Origin: an uncultured Flavobacterium sp.
GTDB taxonomy: Bacteria; Bacteroidota; Bacteroidia; Flavobacteriales; Flavobacteriaceae
Direction: 5' to 3'
NCBI RefSeq assembly: GCF_946220915.1
Contig: NZ_CAMIHH010000003.1
Span: 10,792 to 74,791 of the forward strand
DNA length: 64,000 nt
Part shown: piece by piece, positions 1 through 8,555 of the stretch
Layout of the letters: each line of letters starts with the position of its first letter
Position numbering within the stretch: the stretch's first letter is position 1
Position numbers and translations under genes: made by a program
The notes under the pieces: generated by a model
The model's input: only the letters and a program-made list of their open reading frames with translations
Database searches by the model: none
What the model was told of the DNA's origin: nothing

Positions 1-2
1 CC

Positions 3-113
3 ATTGGCGTACCGTTGCCTTTCTTCTCGTATGGGGGGTCGAGCCTTTGGGCGTTTACCATATTGCTGTTCATTTTTATTAAAATGGATGCCAATAAGGT
101 GAATGAATGGTAG
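3..113 (+). CDS. rodA: RodA rod-shape-determining glycosyltransferase, C-terminal fragment
   Basis: Only the last 36 codons are in the window, and the rest lies to the left. The fragment reads IGVPLPFFSYGGSSLW, followed by a hydrophobic helix and a short basic tail ending at TAG. The PFFSYGGSS block is the conserved periplasmic/last-helix motif of the SEDS family (RodA/FtsW/SpoVE), which polymerises glycan strands of peptidoglycan with a class B penicillin-binding protein. The tail IKMDANKVNEW resembles RodA more than FtsW, so the choice of RodA is an inference from a short stretch. Confidence 0.8.
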   Translation: MGVPLPFFSYGGSSLWAFTILLFIFIKMDANKVNEW

Positions 114-122
114 GAGGGTTTT

Positions 123-144
123 CAGTTGACGGTTTACAGTTGAC
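123..144 (+). repeat. Short direct repeat CAGTTGAC x2
   Basis: CAGTTGAC occurs at 123-130 and again at 137-144, a 14-nt period, just downstream of the rodA stop. It sits in the same gap as a copy of the dispersed hairpin repeat. No function is evident. Confidence 0.4.
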
Positions 145-200
145 AATTGAACTCGGATCGGGCGGATGTCGCTGATTTTAGTTGAAGCATCCTACATCAG

Positions 201-242
201 GCATGAGCGAAGCTGCCCCTTCTCCTTTGGAGTGGTTGGGGA
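201..242 (-). repeat. Dispersed intergenic hairpin repeat, copy 1
   Basis: Read on the minus strand, this has a 23-nt core (209-231) identical to the copy at 56933-56955, plus a similar CTCATGC-type flank. The CTCC-AAA-GGAG part can fold into a hairpin. It abuts the stop codon of the DppC-like permease gene, as the other copies abut stop codons, so it may act as a terminator or mRNA 3'-end element. Confidence 0.6.
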
Positions 243-1346
243 TTATTCACTCTTTACATCCAGCGCATCCCTTAATGCATTCCCCACCATCATGAATGCA
301 AGCACCAACAGCAGCATTGCAATGCCCGGTGCCAGTGCCAGATACGGCTTACCAAGGATGATGTAATTATAATGGTCCTTGATCATGCCGCCCCAGCTTG
401 GTATGGGTGGCTGCGCGCCAAGGCCCAGGAAGCTAAGGCCGCTTTCTACAAGTATGGCCGAAGCAAAGTTGGCTGCCGAGATAACGATAACCGGTGCCAT
501 GCTGTTGGGCAGTATATGATTGAATATTATCCGTGAATTCCTATAGCCCAAAGCCCTTGCTGCGGTAACGAACTGCATCTGTTTGATGCTCATAACCTGG
601 CCGCGTACCACACGCGCTACCTCTACCCACATGGTAAGGCCTACGGCAACGAATACCTGCCAAAATCCTTTGCCCAATGCCAGGGTAATGGCGATGACCA
701 AAAGCAGCGTAGGTATCGACCAGATAATATTGACCAGCCACATCACGAAAGCATCGGCCCTGCCGCCGTAATAGCCTGCAATAGCCCCAAAGAATATCCC
801 TACTGCAAGCGAGATGAATACTGCTACAAAACCTATCGCAATAGAAACTCTCGACCCAATAATAAGCCTGCTCAGCAGGTCGCGCCCCTGGCTATCAGTA
901 CCGAGAATGAATTTCTGTTCCTTTATGTATTCGCCGGCAATGGTTTCCGCTTTGGCATCATTGCCAAATGATGAAAGCGGGATCGTTTTGGAAATGGCAA
1001 GTGAATGGTCGTTGGTGTATTCTTCATAAGTCAGGCTGTCGCCCGTTATCCGATATTTCAGAATGGGGATTTTCTGTTCCGGCGTTTGCCGTCCTGTAAA
1101 GTATTCTGCAAATGTTGTGGGTTCCGCTGGGAAATGCAGCATTGTAACCGTAAACCCGGGCAATTGCGAATGGATGGAAAGGTCGCCCCAGTTCGCATTC
1201 TTTGTTTTGTCAGGAGCCAGTACGTAGGCGAATATGGAAATGAAAAGCAATACCGCTATGAACCCTAAACTTAAAACGCCCCAAAAGTTCTTTTTAAACT
1301 TTTGGAGCGCCAAGCCTGTAAGCGACTGATTTGCCTTATCCATCAA
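243..1346 (-). CDS. DppC/OppC-type peptide ABC transporter permease
   Basis: This 367-residue inner-membrane permease belongs to the binding-protein-dependent (BPD_transp_1) family that imports di/oligopeptides or nickel. One transmembrane helix (about 24-43) precedes a hydrophilic stretch of about 110 residues. The permease domain then starts near GTDSQGRDLLSRLIIGSR (about 150) and holds five more helices. The ABC-ATPase contact loop (EAA-like, ARALGYRNSRIIFNHILPN) and the terminal SFLGLGAQPPIPSWG block typical of DppC are clear. The start lies 3 nt beyond the prc stop, so the two genes are probably co-transcribed. No ATPase or binding protein is adjacent, so the partners must be elsewhere. 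The soluble insert is larger than in Escherichia coli DppC. Confidence 0.88.
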   Translation of the reverse strand: MMDKANQSLTGLALQKFKKNFWGVLSLGFIAVLLFISIFAYVLAPDKTKNANWGDLSIHSQLPGFTVTMLHFPAEPTTFAEYFTGRQTPEQKIPILKYRITGDSLTYEEYTNDHSLAISKTIPLSSFGNDAKAETIAGEYIKEQKFILGTDSQGRDLLSRLIIGSRVSIAIGFVAVFISLAVGIFFGAIAGYYGGRADAFVMWLVNIIWSIPTLLLVIAITLALGKGFWQVFVAVGLTMWVEVARVVRGQVMSIKQMQFVTAARALGYRNSRIIFNHILPNSMAPVIVISAANFASAILVESGLSFLGLGAQPPIPSWGGMIKDHYNYIILGKPYLALAPGIAMLLLVLAFMMVGNALRDALDVKSE

Positions 1347-1349
1347 CCG

Positions 1350-3536
1350 TTACTTAGTTTTTTGCAGCGATTGCTTCTGTACATTGGCAGCAGCTTTCCC
1401 TGATGATTTGGGCTGCATATCATTAAGTATGTTCAGGGCTTCTTCTACATAAATGTCTTTTGAAAGGCTTTCATACCACCTTTCCTTCTTCTCTGCCAGT
1501 GAAGGGTCTTTTTTGAAGATTTCTTTTTCATAAGGCAATGCTTCAAATTTAAGGCTGCTTTTATAATCGTTAAGCGCTTTGAATTTTTTCGCTACTGCTT
1601 CATTTTTGGCTGCTTCTGCCTTAAACTTGTCAGCATTCAGGCTGTATGTATTTTCATCTTTTTTGGCATTTACCCATTTTGCATTCTCATCCATCAGCCT
1701 GAATTGTGCATTGGCCTCAATCCTTTTTTTACTGTTGGCAATTACGCCTGCAAAATTGTTCCTTACCTGCTTGTAGGCTGCCGGGTCAATCTTATCATAC
1801 GGCATGGCATTATCGGTATCGCGTTCACCCATGTCGATGTAAGTAAACCTGTCCGGCATGATGATGTCACTGTATACACCCTCTCTCTGTACAGAGCCTC
1901 CGTTTATCCTGTAATACTTTTGCGTAGTGGTTTTCAACGCCCCAAGGTCGCCAAAGCTGTCATCGCGCACAAACTGGTTCAGGTCGATGATATTCTGCAC
2001 GGTGCCTTTGCCGTAGGTGTGTTTGCTGCCCAGGATGAGGCCACGGTTATAGTCCTGTATAGCTGCCGCAAAAATCTCCGAAGCCGAAGCCGAGAAGTTA
2101 TTTACCAGCACTACCAGCGGACCATCCCACTGTACTCTCGAATCTTTATCGTTCAGCACCTCTTTTTTCTTGCCGCTCGATTTTACCTGCACCACAGGTC
2201 CTTCGGGAATAAAAAGCCCTGCCATGTCCACCACGGTCCTCAAGGCGCCACCGCCGTTATCGCGAAGGTCTACAATGATGCCCTCAACACCTTGCTTTTT
2301 CAGGCGCTCTACTTCAAGGGCTACATCCTTGGCGGCATCACGGTTATCTTTATTTTCAAAGTCGATGTAAAATTTGGGCAGGTTGATGATGCCATATAGC
2401 TTGCCGTCTTTATTTACCACGCTGGACTTTGCGTAGGTTTCCTCAATCTCCACAACCTCCCTGACGATGGCTATGACTTTTATTGAGCCATCCACTTTTT
2501 TTACGGTAAGGCGTACTTCAGTGCCTTTAGGCCCTTTTATCTTTTTTACCACATCATCGAGGCGTATACCGGCAATGTCAACCGGGTCGCCGGTGCCCTG
2601 TGCCACTTTCATGATAAGGTCGCCCTGCTCCAGTTCTTTGCCCCTCCAGGCCGGTCCGCCAGGGATGAGTTCTGAGATTTCTATAAAATCGCCTTTCTTC
2701 TGAAGCCTGGCACCGATGCCTTCAAGGGATCCTCTCATGCTCGTATCGAACTTCTCTTTATCATCCGGCGCAAAATAATAGGTATGCGGATCGAAACGTT
2801 CGGCAATGGCATTGAGGTAAATACTGAACCATTCGTCGCGCTTGAAGTCTTTAATGAAAGAAAAGTAATCGTTTAGCGATTTAAGTGTCGACTCGCGGGC
2901 TTCTTTTTCAAGTTCGGCAAAAGTTTTTTTCGGCTCAAAAGCCTTTCCTTTGTCAGTATCCTTTTTAGCGATCTCCTCCTGTAGCTTTTCCTTATCGGTT
3001 ACAGTAGAAAGTACAGAAAGCTTCAGCTGTTTCTCCCAACGGTCCCTAAGTTCGCCATCGTTTTTCACGTAGGGCATTTTTTCATAATCCACGTTGAACT
3101 GCTCGTCTTTTTTAAAGTCAAACGGCTTTGCCAGTATTTCTTTATAAAAGCCCTCCGCCTCTTTGATCCTTTCCAGCAAGCGCTTGTTGGTAAGGTTAAA
3201 GAAGGTAAGGTCCCTGGCAATGATCATATCGTCTATCTGGTCTTCATACTTAGAGAACTCGTTGATATCCGACTGCGTAAAAAACCTTTTCGACGGATCG
3301 ATCTGCTCAAGGTAGCTTTTGTAAACGCCTTTTGAAAAAGCATCGTCTATTTTTGCCGGGTCATAGTGGCCCTTCTCAATTACATACGTTAATAGTTCCA
3401 GCAGTACCATGTCCTTATCAGGATCACCCTGCTTTTTGGCAGTACCCGGCATGAAACTCCATAGCGCTACCGACAGTATCGCTACAAACAAAAGTATTTT
3501 ATAATTTCTCTTCATAAACTTTATAACGGCATTCAT
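1350..3536 (-). CDS. prc: Carboxy-terminal processing protease (Prc/Tsp, S41)
   Basis: This 728-residue protein is a periplasmic tail-specific serine protease anchored by an N-terminal hydrophobic segment (about 13-31). A helical N-terminal domain is followed by a PDZ domain (about 265-350, GIGARLQKKG to VRLTVKK), the S41 catalytic core and a helical C-terminal domain, the same order as E. coli Prc. Catalytic features are VDLRDNGGG, the serine block SASASE (serines up to residue 486) and the lysine of YGKGT (Lys510), giving a Ser-Lys dyad. Family members clip unstructured C-termini of envelope proteins. It heads a two-gene unit with the DppC-like permease. A -7 promoter element lies about 100 nt upstream. 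Confidence 0.95.
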   Translation of the reverse strand: MNAVIKFMKRNYKILLFVAILSVALWSFMPGTAKKQGDPDKDMVLLELLTYVIEKGHYDPAKIDDAFSKGVYKSYLEQIDPSKRFFTQSDINEFSKYEDQIDDMIIARDLTFFNLTNKRLLERIKEAEGFYKEILAKPFDFKKDEQFNVDYEKMPYVKNDGELRDRWEKQLKLSVLSTVTDKEKLQEEIAKKDTDKGKAFEPKKTFAELEKEARESTLKSLNDYFSFIKDFKRDEWFSIYLNAIAERFDPHTYYFAPDDKEKFDTSMRGSLEGIGARLQKKGDFIEISELIPGGPAWRGKELEQGDLIMKVAQGTGDPVDIAGIRLDDVVKKIKGPKGTEVRLTVKKVDGSIKVIAIVREVVEIEETYAKSSVVNKDGKLYGIINLPKFYIDFENKDNRDAAKDVALEVERLKKQGVEGIIVDLRDNGGGALRTVVDMAGLFIPEGPVVQVKSSGKKKEVLNDKDSRVQWDGPLVVLVNNFSASASEIFAAAIQDYNRGLILGSKHTYGKGTVQNIIDLNQFVRDDSFGDLGALKTTTQKYYRINGGSVQREGVYSDIIMPDRFTYIDMGERDTDNAMPYDKIDPAAYKQVRNNFAGVIANSKKRIEANAQFRLMDENAKWVNAKKDENTYSLNADKFKAEAAKNEAVAKKFKALNDYKSSLKFEALPYEKEIFKKDPSLAEKKERWYESLSKDIYVEEALNILNDMQPKSSGKAAANVQKQSLQKTK

Positions 3537-3637
3537 TAGTTTTATCTTATTACAATTTACAATAAAAAGCGTGCCAAACCTCCCTCATCTCCAAAAAACT
3601 TCATTTTGCTGCTGCTGTGTGAAATTGCGTAATTTAG

Positions 3638-3645
3638 CAAACGTA
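3638..3645 (-). promoter_or_regulatory. Candidate -7 box TACGTTTG for prc-permease unit
   Basis: Read on the minus strand this is TACGTTTG, matching the Bacteroidota consensus TAnnTTTG. It sits about 100 nt upstream of the prc start, in the divergent gap with surE. No TTTG -33 box is seen at the expected spacing. Confidence 0.4.
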
Positions 3646-3679
3646 AAAGTACAATACTTATTTTTAATTCTGCCAAACA

Positions 3680-4456
3680 ATGAAGAAAAAACCGCTGATA
3701 CTGGTTACCAACGACGATGGAATTTCGGCACCAGGCATAAGGGCGCTCATAGCCGTAATGAAAGAACTCGGTGAAGTGGTAGTCGTTGCCCCGGACAGCC
3801 CACAGTCGGCTACCGGACATGCCATAACCATCAACAGTACGCTTTTCATCAATAAAATAGATCTTGATGCCGACATTGAGCAGGAATACTCCTGTAGCGG
3901 CACACCGGTAGACTGCGTGAAATTTGCCGTTAACGAAATACTAAAACGCAAGCCCGACCTGTGTGTGAGTGGTGTAAACCATGGCTCCAACTCTTCCATA
4001 AACGTGATCTATTCCGGCACCATGAGCGCCGCTGTCGAGGCTGGCATTGAGGGTATTCCCGCCATTGGATTTTCGTTGCTTGACTATAATTGGGATGCTG
4101 ATTTTGAGCCCACGAAACCCTTCATCAGGAATATTGCACAGCAGGTGCTGGAAAACGGCCTGCCTGAAGGCGTAATACTTAACGTGAATTTCCCAAAGCT
4201 CAAAAGGAATGACATAAAGGGCATAAAAGTATGCCGCCAGGCAAAGGCCATGTGGGTGGAAAGCTTTGATAAGCGCACCAACCCCATGGGGCGCGACTAC
4301 TACTGGCTGGGCGGTAAATTTGTAAACCTTGACAACGGCGAGGACACCGACGAATGGGCGCTCGCCAACGGCTATATCTCGATGGTTCCTGTGCAATTTG
4401 ACCTTACGGCCCATCATGCCATGCAGGTGCTGAATGGCTGGGAGCTGAATAAATGA
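3680..4456 (+). CDS. surE: SurE 5'/3'-nucleotidase
   Basis: This 258-residue cytoplasmic phosphatase releases phosphate from nucleoside monophosphates. The N-terminal TNDDGISAPG contains the metal-binding Asp12-Asp13 pair. The second signature, SGVNHGSN followed by VIYSGTMSAAVEG-type sequence, is intact, as is SCSGTPVDCVKFAV. Length and motif order match the family throughout. It is transcribed divergently from prc and is followed 47 nt later by lpxB, a common pairing in Bacteroidota. A promoter-like box in front of lpxB suggests lpxB can also be transcribed alone. Confidence 0.96.
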   Translation: MKKKPLILVTNDDGISAPGIRALIAVMKELGEVVVVAPDSPQSATGHAITINSTLFINKIDLDADIEQEYSCSGTPVDCVKFAVNEILKRKPDLCVSGVNHGSNSSINVIYSGTMSAAVEAGIEGIPAIGFSLLDYNWDADFEPTKPFIRNIAQQVLENGLPEGVILNVNFPKLKRNDIKGIKVCRQAKAMWVESFDKRTNPMGRDYYWLGGKFVNLDNGEDTDEWALANGYISMVPVQFDLTAHHAMQVLNGWELNK

Positions 4457-4475
4457 CGATTTAATTTATTAATGC

Positions 4476-4483
4476 TATTTTTG
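4476..4483 (+). promoter_or_regulatory. Candidate -7 box TATTTTTG for lpxB
   Basis: TATTTTTG fits TAnnTTTG and ends 20 nt before the lpxB ATG, in the short gap after surE. Confidence 0.45.
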
Positions 4484-4503
4484 GCAAAGCAAAATATGCG
4501 GCA

Positions 4504-5616
4504 ATGAAATACTACATTATAGCCGGTGAGGCATCGGGCGACCTGCATGGCTCCAACCTGATGAAAGAACTTTTCAAAAAAGACCCCGGGGCCGATATCC
4601 GTTTTTGGGGTGGCGACCTTATGCAGGCTGCAGGTGGTACGCTCGTTAAGCACTACCGCGACCTGGCCTTCATGGGCTTTGCCGAAGTAGTTCAAAACCT
4701 GGGCACGATACTCAACAACATTAAATTATGCAAACGGGACATCATGGCCTTTCAGCCGGATGCCATTATTTTCATCGACTACCCGGGCTTTAACATGCGC
4801 ATAGCCAAATGGGCAAAGCAACGGGGCATAAAAACACACTATTACATTTCTCCGCAAATATGGGCCTGGAAAGAAAACCGGATAAAGGCCATACGCCGCG
4901 ATGTGGACCATATGTACATCATCCTGCCCTTTGAGAAAGATTTTTATGAGAAGAAACACAATTTTGCAGTAGAATTTGTGGGCCATCCGCTGATCGATGC
5001 CATACATAACCGTAAAAAAACCGATGCGCAAAAATTTAAACAGGAGCACGGGCTCGACGACAGGCCCGTGATAGCGCTGTTGCCCGGCAGCAGGAAGCAG
5101 GAAATAGCCAAAATGCTTGAGGTAATGCTGTCGGTTGTGGATGATTTCCCGGAGCACCAGTTTGTAATTGCAGGCGCGCCTTCGCAGGAGTATGCCTTTT
5201 ACAGTCAGTTTTTGGGTAGCAGCAACGTTAAGTTCATTTCCAACAAAACCTATGACCTGTTGAGCATTGCCTATGCCGCACTGGTGACATCCGGCACTGC
5301 CACTTTGGAAACCGCATTGTTTGGAGTTCCCGAAGTGGTTTGCTACAAGGGCGGATGGATTTCCTACCAGATAGCAAGGCGCATCATAACCCTCAAATAT
5401 ATTTCGCTGGTCAACCTTATCATGGATAAAGAAGTTGTAAAGGAACTTATACAGGATGATTTTAACAAACACAATTTAAAGGCCGAACTGCAAAAACTAC
5501 TGGCCCCCGATTATCGCCTGAACCTGCTGGAACAGTACGGTTTACTTGAGGAGAAGCTGGGCGGCGAAGGTGCCAGCGAGAAAACAGCAAGCCTCATAAT
5601 CAAACATTTAACATGA
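4504..5616 (+). CDS. lpxB: Lipid-A-disaccharide synthase LpxB
   Basis: This 370-residue GT19 glycosyltransferase joins UDP-2,3-diacylglucosamine and lipid X to form the lipid A disaccharide on the inner face of the cytoplasmic membrane. The N-terminus reads YYIIAGEASGDLHGSNLM, the family hallmark. IFIDYPGFNMRIAKWAK, YYISPQIWAWKENRI and VGHPLIDA follow in the expected order, and the C-terminal half has LLPGSRKQEI and TSGTATLETALFGVPEVVCYK, the nucleotide-sugar-binding region. Length is normal for the family. It lies 47 nt after surE on the same strand. Confidence 0.96.
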   Translation: MKYYIIAGEASGDLHGSNLMKELFKKDPGADIRFWGGDLMQAAGGTLVKHYRDLAFMGFAEVVQNLGTILNNIKLCKRDIMAFQPDAIIFIDYPGFNMRIAKWAKQRGIKTHYYISPQIWAWKENRIKAIRRDVDHMYIILPFEKDFYEKKHNFAVEFVGHPLIDAIHNRKKTDAQKFKQEHGLDDRPVIALLPGSRKQEIAKMLEVMLSVVDDFPEHQFVIAGAPSQEYAFYSQFLGSSNVKFISNKTYDLLSIAYAALVTSGTATLETALFGVPEVVCYKGGWISYQIARRIITLKYISLVNLIMDKEVVKELIQDDFNKHNLKAELQKLLAPDYRLNLLEQYGLLEEKLGGEGASEKTASLIIKHLT

Positions 5617-5646
5617 TCTCTTAAAATTTCTTTAAAATAATTTTTC

Positions 5647-5654
5647 TATATTTG
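5647..5654 (+). promoter_or_regulatory. Candidate -7 box TATATTTG for the NlpC/P60 gene
   Basis: TATATTTG is an exact match to TAnnTTTG inside an AT-rich stretch and lies 35 nt before the TTG start of the hydrolase gene. Confidence 0.5.
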
Positions 5655-5689
5655 CCACAAAACGAAGTATAATTATAAGATAAAACGAT

Positions 5690-6433
5690 TTGAGACACCT
5701 CCGCCCTATCACCCTGATTTTGTTCCTCATTGCATCATTTAGCGCCAAGGCACAAATTGTAACTTCCAAAAAAGAAGCCCAAAAAAAGGGTATCTATTCC
5801 TATACTGAGAAAGCTGCACCTGCAACATCTCCTGCCGCTAAAAGGACGGCCGTGATAAAAGAAACAGCTTCTCTTGAAAGCAAAGACTTTGTTGCTTTTG
5901 AGCCAGTACAAAAAAAGGAAATAATCAAAGGGCAGGGAAAACCTGAAATCGCAGCCCAGAAGCCTAAAAAAGGCAAAAAAAATCTTAAACATCTTCTTAC
6001 AGATACTGCTGACCCTGATTTTCAGCCCGAAAACGACAACTACCTTGCATTGCAGATTGTAAACAACGCCCTGGATTTTGTGGGTGTACGCTACAGGGCA
6101 GGTGGCACATCGAGGGATGGAATGGACTGCTCCGGGATGGTATTTACAACTTTTAAGATATTCGACATTACTTTGCCAAGAAGTTCGCGTGACATGGCCG
6201 GCGCAGGCCAGGAGGTAAAGCTTTCTGAAGTAAAAAAGGGCGACCTCCTTCTTTTCAAGAACAGCCATAACAGCAGGAGCATCAACCATGTGGGCATCGT
6301 ATCGGAAGTAACCGATGAAGGCGAAGTACTGTTTGTTCATTCTTCTACAAGTTCGGGCGTTATTGTATCATCAATGAATGAAGCCTATCACTCACGTACT
6401 TTCGTACAGGCCAACCGTGTCATAGAGAATTAA
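5690..6433 (+). CDS. Exported NlpC/P60 (C40) peptidoglycan hydrolase
   Basis: The 247-residue product starts at a TTG codon. No ATG precedes the signal peptide (basic start, hydrophobic core, ending SAKAQ at about residue 22), so TTG is the only start that preserves it. A low-complexity Lys/Ala/Pro linker (about 25-105) leads into the NlpC/P60 domain (about 115-245). That domain has the catalytic cysteine in GMDCSGMVF, a histidine in INHVGIV and a further polar residue in VHSS. Family members cut the D-Glu/meso-Dap bond of stem peptides. It stands alone between lpxB and comEC with its own promoter-like box. Confidence 0.88.
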   Translation: MRHLRPITLILFLIASFSAKAQIVTSKKEAQKKGIYSYTEKAAPATSPAAKRTAVIKETASLESKDFVAFEPVQKKEIIKGQGKPEIAAQKPKKGKKNLKHLLTDTADPDFQPENDNYLALQIVNNALDFVGVRYRAGGTSRDGMDCSGMVFTTFKIFDITLPRSSRDMAGAGQEVKLSEVKKGDLLLFKNSHNSRSINHVGIVSEVTDEGEVLFVHSSTSSGVIVSSMNEAYHSRTFVQANRVIEN

Positions 6434-6493
6434 CCTTATCGCGGTATTTTACCATATAAGGCATCCGATAACACTTAACACAGGACTTTTGCG

Positions 6494-6501
6494 TATGTTT
6501 G
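6494..6501 (+). promoter_or_regulatory. Candidate -7 box TATGTTTG for comEC
   Basis: TATGTTTG matches TAnnTTTG and ends 16 nt before the comEC ATG, which would imply a very short leader. Confidence 0.4.
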
Positions 6502-6517
6502 CCTCAATTCCCGGTTT

Positions 6518-8545
6518 ATGAAGGCATTGAGATATCCTGTTATCAGCATTACCGCTTTTTTGGCATTCGGCATTGTTGCCGGTTACTTCCTCTCCCCTGA
6601 CCCAAGCCTGCTGCCTATTTTTGCAGGTATTGCATTTGCAGCCGTGCTGGTAACTTACCTGGCGAGCAAAAAGCAATTGCTTCAAAAGCCCTATTTTGGC
6701 ATTGCCGTATGGGTATTTGCGTTCATGGCAGGAATGGTGGTCCAGCAACTGCATCATCCGCCAAACCAGAAATTGCACTATAGCCATTTGCTTGACAGCG
6801 ATGAAACACCAGTGCTAAGGGCCGTGGTTTCTGAAAGGCTGAAGCCAAATGACTTTTCCGAGAAATATTATTTTGACGTGCTATCTGCGAACGGGAAGCC
6901 TGCTATTGGTAAATTGCTGGTGACAGTACCAAAAGACACCCTCGGCACACTTTTGAAGGCAGGCGACACCTATTTTATCGCAGGCAGCTTTAAATCCATA
7001 CCAAAAGCGCTCAACCCGTACCAGTTTGATTATGCAGCTTATATGCAAAAGCAGGGCATTTTTCACCAGGTACAGCTAAAGGCTAATTTTGTAAAAGCAG
7101 GGCATATCGACACATTCGATTCCTATGTCGGCAGCCTGCGAAATGCCCTGATCCACAGTTTTGACATCCACAATTTTGATGCAAAAACACGCAATGTGAT
7201 CAATGCCTTGCTTTTTGGCCAAAGGCAGGACATGGACAAGGAAACATCCGACACATATGCCAACGCCGGGGTATTGCACATACTCGCCATATCGGGGCTG
7301 CATTTCTCTATGCTGTTTTACATACTAACACTATTATTGAAGCCGCTTAGCAAGCTTCAAAAGAAAGGCGAAATAATACAGTTTGTCCTGATCCTCGCTT
7401 TGCTATGGGGATTCGCATTCGTTACCGGCTTGTCGGCATCGGTGGTACGGTCGGTGGTAATGTTCAGCATTATCCTCATAGGCCAGTATGCCAACCGCAA
7501 TGCAAATATTTACAATTCCCTTGCATTATCAATGCTTATCCTGCTGCTCGCCAAACCGATGTTCCTTTTTGATGTCGGGTTCCAGCTCAGCTACATTGCC
7601 GTATTTGCCATTGTCTGGTTACAGCCATTGTACAAAAAAGCACGCGTTTCGCGATTCCCCGCCGTTAACTACGCCATTGATACTGTGCTCATATCACTTG
7701 CGGCACAAATAGGCGTTCTTCCACTAAGCCTTTATTCTTTTAACCAGTTCCCATTACTTTTCCTCTTGGCCAATTTGGTGGTAATACCGCTTTCCAACAT
7801 GATATTGGTGCTCGGCCTGGCCGTTTTGCTGCTTAACTTTATTGCACCGCCCGCAGCCATTTTTATTGGTTATTTATTAGAGTGGCTCATCATGGCCATG
7901 AATGGCTTCATTGCCTGGGTCGCTTCTTTTGAAAAATTGGTACTGAAAGACATTCCATTTACATTGCTGCTAAATTTCTCGCTATATGCGCTCCTCATCC
8001 TGATGGTGCTTTGGCTATTCAAAAAAAGTTATTCCCGTACTGCCGCTTTATTGCTTTCAGTATTAGCTTTCCAGGCAATTTATACACTGACTGTCCTGGA
8101 AAGCAAGAACAGCGACGAACTTGTGATATTCAATAACTGGAACACTTCACTGCTCGCCAGCATGGAGGCCAGCCACCTTACCGTGTACAGCCAAGACAGC
8201 CTTGCTTTGAAAAGCCCTGTGGTAAAATCGTACCGGAAGGGAAGCTTTGCCAGAGCGATTATAATAAAGCCGCTACAAAACGTTTTATGGCATAAAGGCA
8301 GCAAGGTGCTTGTTATTGACAGTACCGCTGCTTACAGCACTGACATGAAGCCTGACATATTGCTACTAATCCACTCGCCAAAAGTAAACCTGGAGCGTTT
8401 GCTGCCTGCACTAAAGCCAAAACAGGTGGTGGCTGATGCCACCAATTATAAGTCGTATGTTGCCCGGTGGGCCATGACCTGCCAAAAACAAAAAATCCCT
8501 TTTCATGCTACCGCAGAAAAGGGATCTTTCAGAATAAAAAAATAA
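6518..8545 (+). CDS. comEC: ComEC/Rec2-family DNA-uptake channel protein
   Basis: This 675-residue polytopic membrane protein has two or three N-terminal helices and a DUF4131-like soluble domain (about 75-190). The Competence domain follows (about 225-500) with its signature LLFGQRQDMDKETSDTYANA and HILAISGLHFSML. In transformable bacteria ComEC carries single-stranded DNA across the inner membrane. The C-terminal soluble part (about 535-675) is where other ComECs carry a metallo-beta-lactamase nuclease domain. Here no HxHxDH metal site is visible, only a short remnant-like fold ending in PFHATAEKGSFRIKK. Whether the cell is naturally competent cannot be told from this window. Confidence 0.88.
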   Translation: MKALRYPVISITAFLAFGIVAGYFLSPDPSLLPIFAGIAFAAVLVTYLASKKQLLQKPYFGIAVWVFAFMAGMVVQQLHHPPNQKLHYSHLLDSDETPVLRAVVSERLKPNDFSEKYYFDVLSANGKPAIGKLLVTVPKDTLGTLLKAGDTYFIAGSFKSIPKALNPYQFDYAAYMQKQGIFHQVQLKANFVKAGHIDTFDSYVGSLRNALIHSFDIHNFDAKTRNVINALLFGQRQDMDKETSDTYANAGVLHILAISGLHFSMLFYILTLLLKPLSKLQKKGEIIQFVLILALLWGFAFVTGLSASVVRSVVMFSIILIGQYANRNANIYNSLALSMLILLLAKPMFLFDVGFQLSYIAVFAIVWLQPLYKKARVSRFPAVNYAIDTVLISLAAQIGVLPLSLYSFNQFPLLFLLANLVVIPLSNMILVLGLAVLLLNFIAPPAAIFIGYLLEWLIMAMNGFIAWVASFEKLVLKDIPFTLLLNFSLYALLILMVLWLFKKSYSRTAALLLSVLAFQAIYTLTVLESKNSDELVIFNNWNTSLLASMEASHLTVYSQDSLALKSPVVKSYRKGSFARAIIIKPLQNVLWHKGSKVLVIDSTAAYSTDMKPDILLLIHSPKVNLERLLPALKPKQVVADATNYKSYVARWAMTCQKQKIPFHATAEKGSFRIKK

Positions 8546-8555
8546 TTAACCTATA

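Noticed and set aside
4726..5472. Long open frame antisense to lpxB
   Set aside because: Complementary to a clear LpxB coding sequence. Its translation has no family features and no signal, as expected of an antisense shadow.
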